The notes beneath the pieces were generated by a model, which did no database searches, was not told the origin of the DNA, and saw only the letters and a list, made by a program, of their open reading frames with translations. Of a stretch of DNA of 9,771 bases, positions 6,755-9,771 are shown piece after piece (the first letter of the stretch is position 1; each line of letters starts with the position of its first letter). The DNA comes from Nitrospirota bacterium. GTDB taxonomy: Bacteria > Nitrospirota > Nitrospiria > Nitrospirales > UBA8639. The DNA is taken from the NCBI GenBank assembly GCA_020348185.1, contig CP070743.1, positions 101,775 through 111,545 on the forward strand. The letters are read 5' to 3'. The position numbers were made by a program, and so were the translations under genes.

Positions 6755-8155
6755 TCATGGAATCACTCGAATTTGAATCGAGTCGACGCGTTGTTGCGCC
6801 AGAACGTCTGAGATAATGACCACTTTTTCCCCGGTTTGGAAATGTTCCCGTTCTTTGAGGATCCGAAAGGCCGTTTGCAACGTCTTTTCAGGGTCTGAAC
6901 TAAAGTCGATCCGGAACGGGAACACCCCTCGATTGAGGGTCATGGTCCGACGAGATTGGCTGACATTGGTAAAGGCATAAATATTGGTGGAAAAGGGACG
7001 GCAATTGGCGACGAAATCGGCCATGATGCCTCTGCGCGTAATGACGACAATCCCTTTGGCTTGTAGGCCTTCTGCAAGCTGGACGGCCGCGATCGCCAAT
7101 TGCTGTTTGTCTGTTTGTTTTTGTAAGTGCTTCGCAAATTGTAAGCCCGGGATCGCTTCTGTTTTTGTGGCAATTTTTCGCAGATGTTCAATGCACTTCA
7201 GCGGATACTTCCCGACGGTTGTTTCCCCGGATAACATAATCGCATCAACTTCTTCATAGATGGCATTGGCCACGTCGGTGACCTCGGCGCGGGTCGGGAT
7301 GGGATTCTGAATCATGGATTCCAGCAGATGGGTGGCGACAATCACCCGTTTCCCATATTCGGCGCACAGACGCACAATTTTGCGCTGCACATTTGGCAGA
7401 TCCTCCAGGTTAATTTCTACTCCCAAATCTCCGCGTGCCACCATAATGCCATCCGATTCTTGAATAATCTCCTCCAGGTTCCGAACCCCTTCCTGATCTT
7501 CGATTTTCGCAATTATTTTCACTTTTCCAACTTTGTTGCCCATAAGTTGTTTTAATTGCCGAATATCCTCAACCTCCCGAACAAAGGAAAGGGCAATAAA
7601 ATCCACGTCGTGAGATAATCCAAATACAATATCTTTTTCGTCTTTTTGAGTAATCGCCGGGAGATTGACCCGTATCCCTGGTAAATTGACATGACGTTTG
7701 CTTTTCAGCAGGCCTCCATCCAGCACGCGGCATTGCATATGCCGCTCTTCTTTTCCCAGGACCTCCAGATTAATCAATCCATTATCCACGGTGATCTTAT
7801 CCCCGACTTTCACCGTCTCAATTAAATCGTCATAGTGGATGTGAAAAGAACTTTCTTCAACATCCATCGGCCCTCGCGCTGTGACGGAAACAACTGTGCC
7901 TTGCTTCAAATCCAGATCCGTCGACAGATCGCCGGTCCGGATTTCCGGACCTTGTGTGTCCAAGAGGATAGGAATCGGGAATTCGACCTTTTTATTAAGC
8001 GTCTTGATGGCCTTGATCACTTTGGCGTGAGATTCGTGGTTCCCATGAGACATGTTCAACCGAACGATGTCCATGCCGGTGTCATACATTTTTCGCAGCA
8101 TCTCGTAGGATTCGGTCGCCGGTCCGATGGTACAGATAATTCTGGTTTTTTGCAT
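6755..8155 (-). CDS. pyk: Pyruvate kinase
   Basis: Pyruvate kinase transfers phosphate from phosphoenolpyruvate to ADP, the last step of glycolysis, in the cytoplasm. The protein is 466 residues, the standard compact bacterial form without an extra C-terminal PEP-utiliser domain. Active-site motifs of the TIM barrel are visible: VRLNMSHG (R32, N34, S36), LLDTQGPEIR (D66, R73), IIAKIED (K217, E219), the MVARGDLGVE signature (D243), and VATHLLESM (T275). MLSGETTVGKYP follows near 307-318. The B domain inserts at about 75-170, and the C-terminal regulatory-type domain covers about 345-466. GAGGT eight bases before the ATG supports the start. A TATGAT at 8202-8207 could be its -10 box, with no good -35. 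It is divergent from the PFK-like fusion gene, so the two could share control. Confidence 0.97.
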   Translation of the reverse strand: MQKTRIICTIGPATESYEMLRKMYDTGMDIVRLNMSHGNHESHAKVIKAIKTLNKKVEFPIPILLDTQGPEIRTGDLSTDLDLKQGTVVSVTARGPMDVEESSFHIHYDDLIETVKVGDKITVDNGLINLEVLGKEERHMQCRVLDGGLLKSKRHVNLPGIRVNLPAITQKDEKDIVFGLSHDVDFIALSFVREVEDIRQLKQLMGNKVGKVKIIAKIEDQEGVRNLEEIIQESDGIMVARGDLGVEINLEDLPNVQRKIVRLCAEYGKRVIVATHLLESMIQNPIPTRAEVTDVANAIYEEVDAIMLSGETTVGKYPLKCIEHLRKIATKTEAIPGLQFAKHLQKQTDKQQLAIAAVQLAEGLQAKGIVVITRRGIMADFVANCRPFSTNIYAFTNVSQSRRTMTLNRGVFPFRIDFSSDPEKTLQTAFRILKEREHFQTGEKVVIISDVLAQQRVDSIQIRVIP

Positions 8156-8455
8156 AAGCTCTTACCTCAAATGTCAATGATTCCCAATTGTGCAACAACG
8201 TATCATATTCAGCAACGCGGTTGGTTGTTGTGGTGAAAGCCTTGATAGAAAATCTTGAGGAGAATGCGATGTCGAAGTTCACAGGGGCCTCAAGCATGAG
8301 CCCAAAGGCCAGCCGGCTGGGAAATCAGTAGGCTGTCAGCCTCATCAGGGACGTATTCCCAGGCCTCCTGTTTACGTCATCGTGCAAAAGCATTAAGATG
8401 AATCATGATTGACTATAAGCCAACAGAGAGTCGAAACCGCATACGAGGTACATGA
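8156..8455. other. Divergent intergenic region, pyk / PFK-like fusion
   Basis: These 300 bases contain no ORF I believe. They must carry the outward promoters for pyruvate kinase (left) and the phosphatase/PFK-like gene (right). On the minus strand TATGAT (8202-8207) is a possible pyk -10. On the plus strand TATAAG just after 8410 is a weak -10 candidate for the right gene. The middle has several short inverted repeats (8309-8320 and 8331-8341) that could bind a regulator. No riboswitch is recognised. Confidence 0.5.
8309..8341. repeat. Cluster of short palindromes between pyk and the PFK-like fusion
   Basis: CCAGCCGGCTGG (8309-8320) is a perfect 12-base palindrome. Ten bases later GGCTGTCAGCC (8331-8341) is a second palindrome around one central base. 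The two share the GGCTG core. There is no following T-run on either strand, so an operator is more likely than a terminator, but this is only inferred from symmetry and position. Confidence 0.45.
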
Positions 8456-9771
8456 ATGAACGGAGAAGCGGAAAATCTTGAGTTTGTGACAGTAGAAGGC
8501 CTTTTGACTTATGGAGAGGCTCTTGCCCGACGCCCGCCTGTGGAAGGGGTCAAGCTCCCTCCCCCCATAGCTGATTCGGTGGATCGTCCTCAGCGCGCCC
8601 AGGAGGCCTTGTCAGCCGTCAGAACTTTTGTGCAAAGCGCTCAAAAGGGGTTTCCCGATGCAGCGGCGTTTAGGATTGCGCGACAGGCTCTGCTTGAAAA
8701 CGATTGTGGGGGAGATGAACTCGTTTTTTACGCAGCCTGGAATTACCTCCTTGCCAAAGGGGAACTCTCTCCCTTATTCCGAGCTCCGATCGGGTCCACC
8801 CAAAAACCCACACGTCGTCGCCCCGTCGCCATTGTCCCACGCGAGCACATGACACCCAATTTGGCGGAGGGGCGTATCGTGCTGGATATGGGGGACGATC
8901 GGTTTTGGTTAATGCCACGGGATTTAAGCGGCCGTACGCTTTTTTTCACCATGCGGCATGGGGTTTCACAGATAGAAAGCAAAAAGGCCCGGGTGGGGCG
9001 CCGGCTGGCCAATGTGCTGGACCCTGAACGAGGAATCCCCAAGGCGGATGCTATCGGCACCGGATTAGCACGGACGGTTGGCTTGGTCGGGAAACAATTG
9101 GACTTCCTTCAATTACATAATTATCTGGATCCTCAATCCTTTGGACATATGGTGAGCAGAAGTCCAAATACCCGACAACTCTTTGACCGAGTGGTTTCCA
9201 TCCTGTCCCCCGAAACGGCACAGGAGACACAGCCCCTCATTCATAGCGCACTGGAGTCACAGGATTTTGGGTGGGCCACCGGGATCGATAAGACCGTGGA
9301 GGTCGAAGAGGCGGCCAAGGCCTTTGGCGTCGATACCAAGACAGCGAAGCGGTTGATTAAGCATCCCCTCTATTCCTATCCGGGAGGGCACTCCTTCTTT
9401 GAGCTCTATGTGGAAGTGGTCGATGGGTTCCATCAGTTGGGTGAATCCCGCCAGGGGAAAGTTCTTTGCCTGTACACTCACAGTTCAACGCTGCGGGCAC
9501 TGATCATTTTCTTGGATCCTCGTCCATTCAGCGAAGCCTTTACCGAATTTGGAGAATATAAGGAAGGACAGGACAACGTAGTGCACCTTACGTATGAGCA
9601 TGGGCAACTCTCGGGGTACTCCACGGCCGTCGGTCTTTCCGAACGAGACCGGACCGCACGCGAAGCGTGGATGACGGTGGAACACCATCGCCGGGAGAAA
9701 GTAACCCTGAAACCCAATAACATTCGGCGGGTCGTTGCCTTAGTGTCTGGTGGAGACTTTGCCGGAGCGGG
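8456..9771 (+). CDS. Histidine-phosphatase (F2,6BPase-like) domain fused to PFK-like domain (3' end outside window)
   Basis: A total of 438 codons are visible; the gene runs off the right edge. Residues 1 to about 155 are not recognised. From about 160 the protein is a histidine-phosphatase-superfamily domain. TMRHG carries the catalytic R167/H168, SPNTRQLFDRV resembles the second arginine helix, and YSYPGGHS (306-313) and YTHSSTLRAL with H342 match fructose-2,6-bisphosphatase (YRYPKGES and the later histidine). The acid residue of the GVCEE segment is not obvious, since the aligned part reads DFGWATGID (270-278). At 424-437 a new domain begins with RRVVALVSGGDFAG, close to the nucleotide-binding start of ATP-type 6-phosphofructokinase (VLTSGGDAPG). 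The C-terminal call rests on these few residues. ATG 8456 has GAGGT six bases upstream. ATG 8452 runs into a stop after nine codons. The gene is divergent from pyk. Confidence 0.78.
   Translation, partial: MNGEAENLEFVTVEGLLTYGEALARRPPVEGVKLPPPIADSVDRPQRAQEALSAVRTFVQSAQKGFPDAAAFRIARQALLENDCGGDELVFYAAWNYLLAKGELSPLFRAPIGSTQKPTRRRPVAIVPREHMTPNLAEGRIVLDMGDDRFWLMPRDLSGRTLFFTMRHGVSQIESKKARVGRRLANVLDPERGIPKADAIGTGLARTVGLVGKQLDFLQLHNYLDPQSFGHMVSRSPNTRQLFDRVVSILSPETAQETQPLIHSALESQDFGWATGIDKTVEVEEAAKAFGVDTKTAKRLIKHPLYSYPGGHSFFELYVEVVDGFHQLGESRQGKVLCLYTHSSTLRALIIFLDPRPFSEAFTEFGEYKEGQDNVVHLTYEHGQLSGYSTAVGLSERDRTAREAWMTVEHHRREKVTLKPNNIRRVVALVSGGDFAGA

Noticed and set aside
7835..8236. 133-codon plus-strand ORF reaching into the pyk upstream gap
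   Set aside because: Most of it is antisense to the pyk N-terminus. The remainder is low-information sequence.
8082..8297. 71-codon minus-strand ORF overlapping the pyk start
   Set aside because: It overlaps pyk in another frame, has no recognisable domain, and pyk has a good ribosome site of its own.
8309..8341. Palindromes read as a rho-independent terminator
   Set aside because: There is no T-run on either strand, and the region lies between divergent genes where no transcript is expected to end.

Overview
The window looks like chromosomal DNA of a Gram-negative bacterium. The genes are tightly packed, an exported outer-membrane beta-barrel is encoded, start codons are a mix of ATG and GTG, and base composition is moderate and even. 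My best guess for the lineage is Nitrospirota or a similar environmental chemolithotroph. That is an impression from protein style only, because no marker gene is present. I saw no insertion sequence, phage gene, tRNA, rRNA or CRISPR array.

All genes from 1 to 8155 are on the minus strand and are read from right to left. First comes pyruvate kinase (6755-8155), then an exported sulfatase (4885-6615) and a Bbp2/OmpL-like outer-membrane barrel (3496-4809). After a 141-base gap with a plausible promoter comes a compact five-gene signalling operon (1-3354). Its genes are RsbR with an N-terminal globin-like sensor and a STAS domain, RsbS (a single STAS domain), RsbT (a small GHKL serine/threonine kinase), an RsbX-type PP2C phosphatase, and a histidine kinase that runs off the left edge. 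The four junctions can each be read as a 4-base GTGA or ATGA stop/start overlap, which points to one translationally coupled unit.

The five-gene operon is a stressosome module. In the characterised family, RsbR and RsbS form the megadalton core, RsbT phosphorylates them and is released to activate a downstream target, and RsbX resets the system. No RsbU, RsbV, RsbW or SigB gene is in view. The output here appears to be the histidine kinase, so the stress signal would pass into a two-component pathway. The kinase N-terminus aligns without gaps to the neighbouring RsbT, but the ATP-binding residues are lost. It therefore looks like a dead RsbT copy used as a docking or input domain.

At the right, across a roughly 300-base gap with several short palindromes, lies a divergent plus-strand gene (8456 to the edge). 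It encodes a histidine-phosphatase domain resembling fructose-2,6-bisphosphatase, followed by what looks like the first residues of an ATP-type 6-phosphofructokinase domain. A PFK fusion back to back with pyruvate kinase would place two control steps of glycolysis at one intergenic region.
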